Below are positions 13,091 through 27,069 of a DNA stretch of 64,000 nt, one piece after another (positions within the stretch are counted from its first letter, which is position 1; each line of letters starts with the position of its first letter). A model generated the notes under the pieces. The model had not been told where the DNA came from, searched no databases, and saw only the letters and a program-made list of their open reading frames with translations. The stretch is from Maylandia zebra (taxonomy: Eukaryota > Chordata > Actinopteri > Cichliformes > Cichlidae), in assembly GCF_041146795.1 (NCBI RefSeq), contig NC_135167.1, positions 31,266,954-31,330,953 on the forward strand, written 5' to 3'. The position numbers were made by a program, and so were the translations under genes.

Positions 13091-16000
13091 TATGGATTAG
13101 ACTAAGCCACACACACACAGTCACATATTTTTAAATACAGCTAGAACTGTTCAAACGAATTCCCTTTAAATCATCAAAATGTGTTCCTTTTTTTTTTTGG
13201 TAGTAGTAGGGGATGTCTGTGTTGATTGTTCAAAATATATATAATCTAGCAAAAACATTTCTTCATTTATCAAAAGCAAAATGTGTTTGGTTGTACCTTG
13301 CTTGCCCCTAGTTTTGTTGCGGTATTGAAGCGCTCTTTTGATAACTACTTAAAGTTGGCTCTTCATCTGATTGATCGGCATGAAGAGAGTTGTGCTATGT
13401 CCATGTCTGAATGTCTGTGTCTATCTTCAATCCCCCTTCAATCCAAGCACTTTTTTAGGTACACTAACTTAAAGCTGCATTAACAGATTATTGGGAAATG
13501 CTTTAAGTATATTAAACAAGCTGACAAATATGTGATTTGCAACAATATTAGCTCTGATAAGGCTGGCATGCAGTTGCCCCTTCTTTCACGTCTATCCCCT
13601 CACTGGAGTCATGTGTCTGCCCAGTTGATAAATTCAAGCCTGTTATTTCCTATCCTTTGCCCTCTTTGAGTCTTTGACTTTCTTCCTCGGTCTGTTTTTA
13701 ACTTTGCCTTGCTGCTATCTGTTGCTTGATTGCAGTATAAGTGATTGATGAGAGCAATAGAGCCATGTAGACAATTTGCAGCTTTTGTGGATAAATCAAT
13801 TATCTAAAAGAGGCTAGAAAGTTGCACATCAATCCAGCACGCACATTGCACACAGTAATTTGAATCAATAATGGAGAGCATGTAGCTCTTTCGGTTTTCA
13901 TATAATATTGCCTATCATTAAATTAAATACATAAGGTCCAGCAGGCTTAGTCTCCAGAAATATTAAGAAACACTCCTCCACACTGCTGCTTTAACACGAT
14001 TAGGTCTGCATGAAAAGCTACTATGATATTTGTTTTAACATGTTATGTTGCTAATGTTGGGGCTGCGTGACGCTTCAGAAACACTTAATACAAAGCTTCA
14101 GGATCAGTTTATGCTGTGGGCTACAACTGCAGTGTCTTCACTGCGTTAAAAGGGTAGCGAAATTTAAATGCGCCCTGCAATATATATGTGTGTGTGTATA
14201 TATATATGTAGTAACTACAAGTGTCATCTCATTTCCACTCTAATCTAATGAAATGTAGACACTGACATTGTATTAACATGATGCACTGCCTGACCCTAAC
14301 ACCACCTTGTCATCAGGTTTTGTTTGTCCTATCCACTCAAGTCCACTCAAGGAGAATTTGTCTGTTATCTAATCGCGAGTAGCTTGTAGCATTTAGACCA
14401 AACAGTTTCGACAGCACACTTTAATTGCACTTCTGACCGCCGCTAAATGTATGAAACACAGAGAAAAGTCCAATGAATCAATACTTTCTTCCTGACAAGC
14501 AAATGCACTGGCATAAGACAGACAGAGTCTTATGTTTAGTAATTGCAGCAATGATTTTAGTCTAATCTAGTCTAATTATAATGACATGTATGTACGATTT
14601 CAAGCCTAAAACCAGTATTTGGCATATATGTTTGTCCATTTCAGTGCTGACATGCTTGGAGCAAATAACAGTGAGATAAGTCCACTTTGGCAGTACTTGT
14701 ACCTCTTTAGTAACAGAGAACACAGAGACATCTGGCCTAATGAGATGCTCGGGTTTCCCTGGGTTTGTTTCTTGTAACTGATTTCAAAGACAGCCGCAGC
14801 TCTGTATATGGTCAGGACTTCAACCAAGTCCCTTATCTTATAAATATGAACAAAAAAAATTGCAACTTCAAAGAGCATTTGAAAAAGTTAATTATGTTTT
14901 ACTCTTGGACAGCCTTTCTGTAGATAATACTGACTTTATATGGTGATAAAAATGATATGAACATTATCTGCTGTTCTCTACATTGTGTATCACCTTTTGT
15001 GGCTGATCTCACAGTTGTAGCCTCAGAAAATAAAGAGCCTTATTGCACCTTTAGGGTATAATGGCTTGTCACTGCGGCATTACACAAGCACTGCTGCGCG
15101 CACTTGGCAGGCAGTACGTATTTGTACTCTTGTCATTTCCAGTCTTGATCTTCATCAGCGTCGTAACTCTGCTGACAATTTTTGTACTTTAATGCAACTG
15201 TACAAAAAGTGACTGATTAAAAAGGGTGAAAATGTATCTTTTTCTACCTGACATTTGTGGCACTGATATGCAGAAAAACATACAGAATGAAAGGGGGAAT
15301 TAAATGCTTTTCAAATAGCTACATTAAATTAAAAAAAAACAAAAACCTTGAAATAGAAGTGTAAAATGTATATTTTACCCCATTTCATTTCCAATGCGTC
15401 CAAGCATACTGTCTTCTGATATTGGTAATTTTCTTAACTGTTTGGGAAAATAAATCTACCTTTTTTGGACTTCAGAGAGGTACATGTAGTTATCTTTTGG
15501 TCCAATAATTAGCCCTAGGGGGTTGCATTTGTGCATTTGTACCTAAATAGATTTTCAATGTACAGCTTAAAATTCTTTATCTTTGAATATTAATGATAAA
15601 ACTAATTGTAATTCATGGAAACTAATAAACAGCTAGACATAAAAACCAGAGTCTCTATTATCTGATCTAAAGGAACATTTTTAACAAGCGTTCTGCTTGA
15701 CAGTTGTAGTTTGTGTAGCAGTGGCCACATTTTTAGTTTCAAAAGTTGAGAGCCTAAGAAGTACAGAAATCCAATCTCGAAGTCATCTGACGGCAGAGTA
15801 GGCTTTTTATTAGCACTTTTTGATTTATTAGTATTTTTAAACAGTGATGACACAAAGAACACGAAGAATTACTGCTTCCTCTAAAGGCTAAGTTATTAGA
15901 TTATAGCCTAAGAGTTCTCAGATTGCGACCATCCAAACACTATTTCTGTTTCCAAATATAAATGAAACTTAAATTACCCACGTACGGTTTACAATACAAT

Positions 16001-16539
16001 CTAAAAGTGCATATTTGACTATTTGTCAGGCTTGCCCTTCAGTGATTTTCTGGCACATGCTGATGTGTGTTTCTAGATTTCCACAGTTGATAAACAGCAT
16101 CTGCAGCCTCTCAAACGTTTACAGGACCAGCAGGGCACCCATCCTCTGTTCGCCAGCTCATCTTCACAGGGAGCAGGAGAGAAAACTTTTTTTTTTTATG
16201 GTTGAGCAGCTGCTCTATTTAATCAAATCTGAAGCTTGTTCACAAAAAGCTGCAGCGCTGTGGGGTTTTAGGTACCACTCTGGAAAATGAGGGGTGAAAA
16301 AAGCCTCAACTTGATATGACAAATCTTTGAAATGCTTACCTTTCCCAATGCCATAACAAATCTGTAATCCTCTGTTGCCCCAGATTGACTGTGTGTGACA
16401 GCAAACTTCATCAACACTTTGACCCCTCATACCTCTGTGTACACTACAGGTAAACTGGCCATTTAAATACTGAAATATTAATCCATTTTTTTAGAAACTA
16501 AATAAACTCTGCATTCGAACAAAATGAAGTTAGAATTTT
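13091..16539. other. Gene-free spacer
   Basis: No gene seen. It is AT-rich, with a short mixed TA/GT run at about 14.18-14.21 kb. Confidence 0.55.
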
Positions 16540-16762
16540 ATATTGCAAAGTAAAGACCCTACAATATAGAAAGAAACCCCAACAATCAGATTGCACCCTA
16601 TGAGGAATTGGCGACAGTGGGAAGGAAAAACTCCCTTTTAACAGGAAGAAACCTCCAGCGGAATCCGACTCAGGGAGGGACAGTCAGGTGCCGCGACCAT
16701 CTGGGGGTGAGCGGAGGAAGACAAGACAAAAGCGAGACATGGGAGAAAGAGCCAGAGCTTAA
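16540..16762 (-). mobile_element. Teleost interspersed repeat 'A', first part (interrupted copy)
   Basis: Contains the family signature gacagtgggaaggaaaaac and tcccttttaacaggaag, shared with copies at 46.6, 49.8, 51.7 and 53.3 kb. The continuation of the same repeat is found at 17.31 kb, so about 550 bases have been inserted. The class of this repeat is not clear to me. Confidence 0.7.
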
Positions 16763-16768
16763 TAATTT

Positions 16769-16769
<1 letters not shown>

Positions 16770-16825
<56 letters not shown>
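16770..16825. repeat. (ATCA)n microsatellite, 14 units
   Basis: Perfect tetranucleotide run at the left edge of the sequence inserted into repeat A. It is followed by ggctttattcgccacatgca, which looks like the end of a separate retroposed repeat. Confidence 0.95.
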
Positions 16826-17309
16826 GGCTTTATTCGCCACATGCAGGTTGCCCTGCAGTGAATTGGGACCCCCACCCCCACCCTCCCCGACCTTGCACAC
16901 ACAACACAGACATCACATGGGGATACAGGTCGGAGATCGGTAGCGTTACAGAAAAACACTGAAATATACACTACAATGGGAAAGTACAAGAGGATAAAAA
17001 GAGACCTCTACTCATGCTGGGCTGCTGGGAGGACAGCATGAGAACAGGAAACAAAAAAACTCCTCTGCACAAAAAACACATAAATGTCCACAGCACAACA
17101 TTATGGAGCACGTGACAAGGCACAGGGTTGGGTGGGGGGTGAGAAGTAATCCAAAGCAAACACAGCAGCCATCCTGCCCAGTGCGGGCCCAGACCCGCCG
17201 TGTCCTCCAGGAGGTTGTATTTATCCGCAACACCTTAAAGGTCGGTCAGTGAAAATATTGTCTGACATTAAAGCAGTCCGTGGTGCAAAAAAGGTTGGGG
17301 ACTGCTGTA
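16826..17309. mobile_element. Inserted sequence ending in a hAT-type terminus
   Basis: Lies between the two halves of repeat A. Its right end (17255-17307) carries the word series gtctgacattaaa, gtccgtgg, and ggttggggactgctg. Read in reverse this is a typical hAT-Charlie-type end beginning CAGCAGTCCCCAACC. The matching left terminus was not found. Confidence 0.5.
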
Positions 17310-17525
17310 TTATACCATAACTAACGGAGGTTTCGGGGTCATCTGGTCCAGCTCTAAATATAAGCTTAATCAAAAATCAATATCGGCACTTAATATCTGC
17401 CACCTGAATCAAAACTGTTAGCTGGTTCCATAACAGAGGGGACTGAAAACTACTGAAAACTGGAATCAAAAGTAAGCCTGTAGTCTGAGCACAAAGTGCT
17501 CTGTTAGGATAATAAGGTACTATGA
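17310..17525 (-). mobile_element. Teleost interspersed repeat 'A', second part
   Basis: Continues the repeat at 16.54-16.76 kb with words typical of longer copies of the family (cataactaacggaggttt, gtcatctggtccagc, aagtgctctgttagg). The stretch is colinear with the first part once the insertion is removed. Confidence 0.55.
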
Positions 17526-19684
17526 AGAGGACTGAATGTCCTCTTTATAGGACAAAACAAAAGCAAAAATAAAAACAAACCAGCTTTTTTTTTTCTTTTA
17601 AATGCTGAACATGCAACAAGCACCATTTTTAATAACTGTAAGGCAATAACATAAACTGTGGGCGGCGAAATCCAATACGGAAGCATATGAGTAATTAGCA
17701 ATACAATCTTCACGTCTAGAGTGAAGTAACACAATAAAGCCAGAGATGCTGTCAGATTAATGCAGCCAGTTGGAAAGAGGGTATACAGTGGAGGGTGCAG
17801 AGAATCAGGTTGCTATTCTTCAATAGAAGGACATTATGTAACTGCTACACGGAAACCACAAGCTGGTTTAAACTTACAATAGAGATGTAATCCCAGGTGT
17901 GTTTTATTAACTGCTCCTGTCCAATGGGGCTGTGAATACAGCGGATACATGGAAAACTGGAGGAACCCAACTGTCTTTGTCAAATGCATGATGGGCTGGA
18001 GCAATTAGGATGTTGACATGGATCAATTAGCGAGTCAAACCTGTTCAAATGGTTGTTTATCACGTTAAATAAAAATAAAGGTAGTTTACAGTGATAGCGA
18101 TGCCATATTAACCATTAATTGTTTAATCTTTTAAACAATATGCTCTGATAAGTAAAGATTAGCAATACTCTGGATTTTTCTGACTAAAAGCAAAACCGCA
18201 GCACAAATACTGTTGTTATTGCAAAAGTTGCTTTTACAGCTTGCTGGGCTGTAAAAGTATTTCATAAGCTTCATCTCAAGTCGGTCTAACAATTAAAATC
18301 AAGTGCATTCTTTATTGAACCGTCCATTTGCAATAAAAGATAATGAATAATCGGAGATGTTATCCAAAACTGTACTTTGATTACAAATGATGCTGAATAG
18401 CTCACAAGTACACACAGTACAATAAAAATATACAGCAACCTCCCTCCAGTTGGAGGCAGAGTGCAAGGAGTTGCAGCAACCATCTGGTTTCCCAGAGGTT
18501 GAGAGCACAACAACCTCAACCCCTGTGCAACCACTACTGTGACTCAGCCTGGTTGTATTCTGGTTATATTCCTATATATAAAAGCAGAGTTTCTGGGTGC
18601 CTGTGTCATTTTCAGTAAAAACCCCAACCTGCAGCGACTGCATCACTATACTATGAATTTCTTTATTAAATCTATGAGGTTCTGGCTACACTATGAATGT
18701 AAGTAATTTATTTGAATTACTCTTTATATAGACTGCAGCAGATTAACAACAAACAGCAGCAGGTTTGTGCTTTTCAGCAATTTATCCCAGTTCATAGCCA
18801 CAGTATCACAAACAGACTGCATGGAATTGCCAACTTGACCCCATTAAATCAAAAACTGATAGCAGACTGATTTCGTGTTATTGGCATTTTATCACCATGT
18901 TGATACACCAAAGTCACTTTGAAGCCAGAAAATAACTGTGAGTGCTTATTATTATTGCACATATGCACAGTAACTTTATCCTGGTCTCCCAACACCGTTT
19001 TCCACCTACCGTGACTCCGGCCTTGGTGTGATACGGAACACCGCATGTAATCTTTTTCACTAAGAAGGGTATAATTTTGATCCATTCATAATGACTCAAC
19101 ACGAACCTGCAAGGATCATTCAGAAATCATGCCAGAACATACCCACCATTTGTAAAGCTGTCCACTGGGCTCAATTTGACCGTTTGCCAGATCATGTGAT
19201 GTATGGTTGACACCACTGGGTTAAAGTTAGTTGGGCAAACTAACTTGTTATTCATATAAAAACTGTTTCAATAATTAAGATTTGTTTTGTTTTGTTTTTA
19301 CTCTCTGGGATACCATCACCATAGACATCATCACTCTGAAAATATAATAAAGCAATAGACCTTTCAGCCCTATTCTACTTTTTCTGCATAATCCATCATA
19401 TAAAATTGAATCAAATGAAAAGGTCTGTTTTTAAAACTTGTTTTATTAGTTTTAATGTTTTAATTTTATGCACATTGCATCAAGCAAAAATTAAATTATA
19501 TATAACGGTCTTTGACTTGAAGAAATTTGTTTAACATTTAAACCTATTTTCTGTATACTCCAGCATATAAAATAAAATATTTTTGTGTTTACATTCACTT
19601 TCAAATAGATGCAAGTAAAACACAGCAAAAAATCAATAAAATCAAAGACTCAGCTGCACTGAGTCCTGTCACTCTTAAATCTAT
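17526..19684. other. Gene-free spacer
   Basis: No gene or assignable element seen. Confidence 0.55.
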
Positions 19685-20195
19685 TTTCACATGTTTAGCA
19701 GGAGTGGTGGGCCGATGCCACAGTGATCATGTCAATGGGGGGATCCGGGGTTTTCTCTGTGAATTTTACATTCCCGTGGCGGCTTGCTAGGTGCTTGCTC
19801 AAAGTTGAAGTTTCATTTTTCAATGTAGAAAGAAGTTTTCCTCCCACGCAGAGTGTACAGCAGACGCTAATGTTTTTGTCACTTTTTACGGAATCAAACT
19901 TAAAGTAATTAAGTACGTTCATCCTTTAAACGCTGCATGGTCGTACTCTCTCCCGCACTCCATATTATCCATTGTTGATCTGCACACGTCTGCTGCCACA
20001 GGCGTCGCACGCTCGTACTTCATTGTCACGAGACACTATCACAAACAAAATCGCGGTTTAGTAACGCAGTTACGCAGCATGCTTACCAGAAAGTAACAGT
20101 AATCTAATTACTTTTTTGCAATAGTAATCCCTTACTTTACTCGTTACTTGAAAAAAGTAATCAGATTACAGTAGCGCATTACTGCCATCCCTGGT
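19685..20195 (-). mobile_element. hAT transposon 5' fragment with terminal sequence
   Basis: On the minus strand the element starts at about 20195 with CAGGGATGGCAGTAATGCG and a stretch rich in TAATC and GATTAC words, a common teleost hAT end. The first coding exon follows. The 3' half and second terminus are missing. Confidence 0.7.
19695..19922 (-). pseudogene. BED zinc-finger exon of hAT transposase (remnant)
   Basis: The 75-residue frame has the BED-finger layout: an aromatic start (NYFKFD), Cys-x2-Cys (CTLC), and a closing HLASRH. The spacing is right for zf-BED, the DNA-binding domain at the N-terminus of hAT transposases. The catalytic part is absent, so this is a dead fragment. The tail after the finger looks unrelated. 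Confidence 0.65.
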
Positions 20196-22499
20196 TGTTA
20201 GGCTATGACTGGATAAGGTTTGTTTGGGGGAGGTGTTCTTAACAGCAGGTAAACTAACCCAGAAATGCTAATCAGGCTTCTTTGCTTGATTAACAGAGCA
20301 CTTCTTTTCTAATCCTTTCTCTGTCAGCTGTCTGTCTCTCAATTTTCTCTGACCAATTGATTTGGACGGCAGCTCAGCAATACCTTGTTAACAGCCTTCC
20401 TGAGTTTAAAGTGATTAATCACTCCTGCATTTTTTGAACTATTTACTAATGATTTTACAGGAACATAGATTGAATTCTTTTTTCAACAACAGAACAACAA
20501 TTATCACAAATACTCGCACAGTGACAACAGCTGGGATCGTCTATTGTGCACGTTGGCAACACAGCCGGCTGACAGAGTTTTATCAGGCCTGATTAATGTA
20601 TTGGCAAGACAGATGAATGGAGAAGAATTCCAGCCTCATGAAATTCCACTCTGTTGTTTGCTTGTTTTCTCTTCTTGTTGCTCTGGATACTTCAACGGAA
20701 AAGATTTTATCATTGAGGCATGATGGCTGGTCTATGAGAAGATTATTTCCCATAATTACTTAAAACAGCAAATTAAGGATTCCTTTCTCAAACAAGAGGT
20801 CACTATTGTGTTGTTCCGGTCTACGATATTTTGACACATTAATGATTTTTTTTCACAAAGTCATTGCATTTATTTTAAAAAAGAAATGTGCATGTGGATA
20901 ATGTGGAAACTGTGAGAAGAATAAGAGCTTTTACTCTTCAAATTCCAAATATTTGGTTACCTTTTTTAAAGGAAATGACATACACTGAAAATTGTACACA
21001 TCACGGTTTGTTTCACTTATTTTGGCTGATAAGACATGTCCTCAAGTGATTGTGTGGGCAAGTAGATATTATTTTTTTGACAGCTTCCCATCTCTACCAG
21101 GGCATCCCACTTTACACGGTGATGCTAAGGGAATGCACTTCTTCACACAGAAGTCACCATTCTCACATAAGTGGCAAATAGAAAACATAAAAAGGACTTG
21201 TTTAGGTCGCTTGTTGGTAATCACATTACAGGAAAAGATGACTTTTTGACCACTGTGGCCACGAAGCATGAAAATACGAGCACTCAAACGTGTTAGCGAC
21301 ACATAACAAAATCATGGCAGGTCCATTCCCTTGATCGGCAAGTGGAGTGAACTGGTGAGAAAAGGCAGCTTTGCACTGGCAACAAGGGGAAACGAATGAA
21401 GACAAATTAAAGCTTGGATGCCAGCAATGCACAAATATAAAACTGAAGTGAAATGAGGTCTGAGACTAGTGCCGACTAGTAAAATCATTGCATGCCACGC
21501 TAAGTATTGCAGTTTCATGTAGCCCCCAGCATAGTTCCACCCACCTTCAGGCTAAGCCGAGGTCGAATCAACTACTAAAAACAAACTTTCTTTTATAAAT
21601 GCAAAAACAAAAGCCTCTGTACTGAGCTATTACAGTACAACCAAATATTAAGCAGATATTAAATTTCACCATCAGTTCCTACTTTATTCATTTCCATAAT
21701 TTCTGATGTCATACTCACAATCAGAGAAACTTGGCTGCATCTGTTTCACGGTCTTCTTCTGTGCCAAAGGCATTACATAAATTCAGGACACGTAGTTTGA
21801 ATGGCCGTGTAATCAAGCTACTGTTCCCAGAATAAACATTAGTTTGTAGGTTATATGCCAATTATAAGTCATAATAACATCATTGCTTAGTAACATATTA
21901 GGTGTTATAAGGTCGTTAAGGTATTAAAATAGCATCATATAAGCTGAAAGCTCAGGTTTCAGGCTGCTCTAAACACTGTTTTTTTTTCTACTCCTAGAAC
22001 TTCGTGATGTCACAGAAAGATACCCCGCCCACCTGCTATTCACACTAAAATATTTTGTTTCATACGCAGGTGATCTGAAGGGCTTGATACTACCCACTAC
22101 TCAATGGTTTTTATTCCACTTGACATGCTTTACTGCTAATATAGAGTATCTGATAAGTTTTCAAAGTAAAAGACTGAGTCACTGCAGATTAGGTCCTGAA
22201 ACTTAACATCCTGAAATTCAAACTTCTCTAGTAGAGTCCAAGAATAGAAAATGGAGATGGAAAAGATAAATCACATTTATGGTCAGTAAATATTTTTTGA
22301 ACGTTTATGCCTATTTATTATACGATTAAAAGAGGAACAATTAAATATATTTAAATAAATAAACATAATTTAAATATAAATATATGTAATATTTGCTTTG
22401 TCACTGAACATAGTTTGGTCTTCATTGTAAGTAGACTGTCAAGCGCTCAGTCTGAATATGTTTTATCGGTCTGTCATTGACTATCTTTGATATGTTCCC
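20196..22499. other. Gene-free spacer
   Basis: No gene or clear element seen. Very AT-rich at 22.3-22.4 kb. Confidence 0.55.
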
Positions 22500-22590
22500 T
22501 GCCTCTTGCCCAGTGTATTCTGGGATAGACTCCAGCCCTCTGTGACCCTGAGTGGGTATAAGCTGATGTAGAAGATGGATGGATGTCTTG
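22500..22590 (+). mobile_element. SINE 3' end fragment with GGAT tail
   Basis: Carries ctgggatagactccagc, gtgaccctgag and atggatggatg, the 3' body of the same SINE as at 36.4 and 50.2 kb. Confidence 0.7.
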
Positions 22591-25500
22591 GCTGCAGGTA
22601 GAAGTCATTTTCCAAACAGCTAAATGAGCCATTTGTCACAGGGGTCAGCCGTGACTTTGACCTATGGTTGTCAGCACAATTTGGCTTCTGTTATGCAGAG
22701 CAGGTTGTTTCAGCACAGAGGAGTCAACTCTCACATAAAATGTAGACAATGGACTCAAAGGTGTGAGGAGCTAAAATCAACAGATCATTTAAAACAGAAA
22801 CCCGTGTGACAGCTATTCCAAAAAAAAAACAAAAGACTGAGTACCAATCGATTATTCTTAACCATGGGCTGGATGACTGAAAACCTACACAGACCTCATG
22901 GACGAGCTAACCACTGGGTTAGATTTCCCACAGAAGAAAGGCCACACACCATACCTAAATGCATTTGCAATGTTTTCATTGTTTCTGAAAACTATTGGGT
23001 GCAAACATTTGTGGATGGAGAGGAGGGGCAGTAGACAAGGAAGAGCGGAGAAAGCAGGGGCAATGACACGCAGGAAACGATCGGAGAAGACTCGAACCCC
23101 TGCAGCTCATTTGGTACGTGGGTTGCTAGCTTAACCACGTCAGCTCTAGCAGCACCAAAAAAACAATAATTTTCTAACGCATAAAACATATAAGAGAATT
23201 CCATCTTAAAAACCAGACTATTTCTAAATAGGAACATAGCCCTCGCTCAGTTCTCCTGTATGTGTGAGCAGAAAGGTTTAAGAAGCACACTGGACAGGTC
23301 ACCATACTATCACAGAGAGACAGACAACCACTAATGCTCACGAGATGGCGTAATGACCGTGAAAGCCATAGACAGAACTTTGACATGAATTGAGCTGCGG
23401 TTTGGCAGCCTGGCAGATCCTCATGTACTAAATAGGAGTGAAGAAGTTGAAGAATGGAGAAGAAGGAGGGAGGGAGGGTGGGGCACCTACACGAGAATGA
23501 ACAGATTGCAGAACTAGGGGAACCCATATAGATGGCAGGCGGAAGGAGCGTGATTGGAGGCGTGGTCCTGCTCCTGAAATTCAGATACATAATCTCCAAT
23601 AAAGTAATCGTTTGAGTCCAAACTATTACATTAGGTTATGCAACATTAAGGTTGCATAAACCACCTCATCCTTTGTGTTTTAGAGCTGCACATCAACAAG
23701 CACATTTGTAATGAACTTCAAAAAGTGAGCAAGATTCAGAGATCCTACTTGGCAGCCATGTGCGTTTGCCCGGCTTTGGCTCTGTATAGCAAAAATGTGA
23801 CCACTAGACTGAAACGCTGCGGTTCACTGTTGTTTGTACAGTGTAGTACACAGGAGCAATGTAGACAACATTTATCAACAAGCAACAGGCAGTGGTATAG
23901 TAGTATGGCTGTATTAGCACCTCTTACACGTGTTGGGCTATTATTAGTTCTATCATCAGTAAAGCTGTTGGATTCAGTCAAATAATTAACTTTAAAATCC
24001 ATCTATTCATATAATGGATAAGAAAAGCAAAACTCACCCCTGTATAACAGAAGCAATAACAAAATCTTGACACTGGAAAAATCTGATGCAGATGAGATTA
24101 CTCAAACTAGTCTCTGATTGCCAAAAATGGAAAACTTTGAGTTGATAACCTCACCTCATCTGTACTTCCTGTTCTTACATAACCAAATCTGACATTATGT
24201 GCTCCTCCCTTTTATGTTCTTTGGTACAATAAAAAGTGGTAAATAAAGCAATACCTTTTGAAAAACAACCATAAATAACTCTCACTTGGTCACATGGCCC
24301 AGCCATATGGTTTAAATCTGCACTACAAAGACTCCCCCAGTACGTGGCAAAAGCACTCTATGAACAGTACGAGTCGCTGAGCTTCCATGGCTCAGGATGA
24401 CACACGCTGTTGCAGTCAACTCAGCAGCTACAAGCCTTAAAATATGCCTGACCCACACAATTTGCATAAAAAATGTTTTGGATTTTGCCTCTTGCCATAA
24501 GCCACATTATGTAAGTGCAAAGTGTGAGGTATCAAGAGGCGATGGCCCTGTGCCAAGAGTGTGCTGTGATGCTGTGGGTGCAGGTGTTGAGAATATCTCA
24601 CGTGAAGAGTTCCTCTGAGGATAGAAAGCGCTCCGTGAGATAAATTATCACATGCTGATGCAGTGTTAGCGTGCAGAGAAACGCTGAGAAGCAATGACAG
24701 TGAGTGGCGAGGTGTCTGGTTCAATTTTATGAATACAGACGCATTTAGATTTGACTTAAGATGGGAACTGAGCGTTGATGTCATAGCACCTTTTGATGCA
24801 TTCTGTAAGTATTCAGAAGACTGAAAAGTCTTGAGACAATCAACTTTTGTTTTCTTGACTTTTCCCAGCATGCAACACAGTTTTTAGAGTTTAAACAGTT
24901 TTTTTGTTTGTTGTTCTTACTGCACTACTTCTCTATTGGAAATAAAGGCCTAATGTGCCTAATGTATAAATATGCGTTAAATCACTTCAAATTTTAAACA
25001 CAAAGATGTGCTTTAAAACTTGTAGTACTCTGCTTTGATTGCTTATTTGAAAAGTTCAACTGCTTGGCACAGGATGCCTCTTACTTCTCTAAGTTTGACT
25101 TATTTCTTGTGCATTGGAAGCTTTTAGTTTCCACATCCCACTTGTGTAAATGGCATATTTAACTTTGACTGGCTCTCAGACTATTTGATGTCACACAGTC
25201 CTGCTTGTGCATCCATGTCCTAAACTAAGATTTAGTGTAAGCACTCAGAGAAACTTTCCTCCTTCAGCAGATGGTTGTAAAAACATCCGTCTAGTGCCAG
25301 ACACACACACACAAGCACGCACACACACAAGCACCCGCACATTCAAGTGAGGAACTTGTTTCTTGTTTTTTTCCTCATCTGAAAAGCGAAAACTGCGATT
25401 TAAAAATCTTTAACTAAAGCATTTGGAATTATAAAAGCAGCAGTTCAGTATATAACAAAACAGAACAAGTAAACAAGTAAAATGATCTTTTGATGTGCAG

Positions 25501-27008
25501 CAAAGCAGGGAGTAAATTCTGCAGCACTTTGCCATCATACTTAGAATTTAGTTTTGCAGAAACACAATTCCTGGTGTTAGATCTTTCCAAATATTTGGCA
25601 CAAAATCACAGCAATCTGACTTATGTCACCTTATTAGTTTTGCAGTTATTGGTTTTGCATATGACACTTGAACACAGCTTAAATGTTGTACAGCAGAAAC
25701 ATCAACTGGCCACATGAAGACTGGAAAAATGTGCGCCACATTCCTCCAGCGTCTACAGGGCTTTACGCACGCGCATTCACGCGTGGTTCTGTTGTCAAAG
25801 TAACACGGGAGTGTTTGAAAATAAAAGTGAGGGTGTCGTGCTCGGAATGAAAGTGTTTTTCTCGAGATGGGACCTTGTTTAGTGGCATATATTTTCCATT
25901 AAAAACATGTGACTGGCGCTGTTTTGATCATTACAAGGTTGTTTTTTTAAAACAAATAATAATTTTCACACACAAGCTGTGGGCCACATACCTTGGAAGA
26001 CATCCACATCATGACGATCCTCCGAGCTCGCAGATAATCGCAGTCCTCTTGGGGGGTGAGGCGGGGTGGGGGGGGGAAGGAATTGTGCACGAAGTCCAGC
26101 AGACAGGAGAGAAAATTGCTCGCAAGCTCCCTTCCAATGAGTTTCCACGATGAGTCATTTTTGCTTTAACTTTCCATCTGCCTCCTTGTAAAGGGATATT
26201 GTCATTTTGAGGTGGTTTAAATGAAACTGGGGAAAACTGCTGTCGCCGAGTTTCCAACAAGCATGTCCATACAAAACCTGGGGCGAGTCATTTCTCCAGC
26301 CATTTTATAAACTGGTGATTCCTGTGCTTAGCTCTCGCAGTGGGTCAGCAATAGAAGGCTTTTTTTTTTTCTTTTGGCCTGTTGTGGAAAAACATAGTTG
26401 TGTAGGTGTCATAGAAATAACTGTAGCCCTGGTTTACTAAATGCTGTCTTATCAGTTAGCTTTTCTTTAATGTTAAATACTGGAACAGTTACAAAAGACT
26501 TATCCGTATTTTCGTTTCCAATTTTTTCTTTTTTCTTTAGTTTTACTGGCAGCATATAAAGGGGATTATTAATATCCTTAGTCTGCTCTCTGTGAGGAAG
26601 TTGTTCAAACATTCTTTAGCGAAGTGGTCAGAGGATTACTAAATACGCGCCACTTTCATGGCCTACAGCTTCTGTCTCTGAATACAAATCTGTCAAAACC
26701 CAGCGCAAAAAAAAAAAAAATCTACATTAGTGCAAACAGATTTTGAACTTTATTGCATAACAGCAAAAACGATCATCCCTATATCTGTTATTGACAGATG
26801 AAACTCATAAAGTGCGAATGCATAGCCTGTCTTTACTAGAATTTCAATTTGATGTCAGATTTGGAAGCCCGCACAGCTTAGATGAACAAATAGACTGGTG
26901 TGTGGTGAAGATGGTTTGGGGGAAAGGCTGCTGTTAGAGAAGTGCGCGATGGTTAAAAACAGGAGAAAGAGAGAGAAGCATCACAACCTGCCAATCAGTG
27001 GCATGAAT
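22591..27008. other. Gene-free spacer, proximal 3' flank of kcna4
   Basis: No coding exon seen. It may contain the kcna4 3' UTR, whose end cannot be fixed. A short CpG-rich patch lies at 25.76-25.80 kb, a G-rich run at 26.05-26.08 kb and broken CA repeats at 25.3 kb. The longer frames at 23.2-23.6 and 24.4-24.9 kb (minus) show no domain. Confidence 0.5.
23085..23160 (-). mobile_element. tRNA-like head of a SINE
   Basis: Read on the minus strand there is a tRNA-like block with an A-box-like region (GAGCTGACGTGGTTAAGC) and a B-box GGTTCGAGTC about 35 bases further on. It lacks a proper acceptor stem, so it is a SINE head and not a tRNA gene. Confidence 0.5.
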
Positions 27009-27015
27009 GTGCGTG

Positions 27016-27069
<54 letters not shown>
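27009..27069. repeat. (GT)n microsatellite, about 29 units with two GC interruptions
   Basis: Lies 150 bases downstream of the kcna4 stop codon, so probably within the kcna4 3' UTR (as CA on the transcribed strand). Confidence 0.95.

Noticed and set aside
23174..23599. 141-codon minus-strand frame
   Set aside because: No recognisable family; next to SINE-like sequence; chance frame.
24437..24871. 144-codon minus-strand frame
   Set aside because: No domain, no splice context, low-complexity Leu/Ser/His composition.
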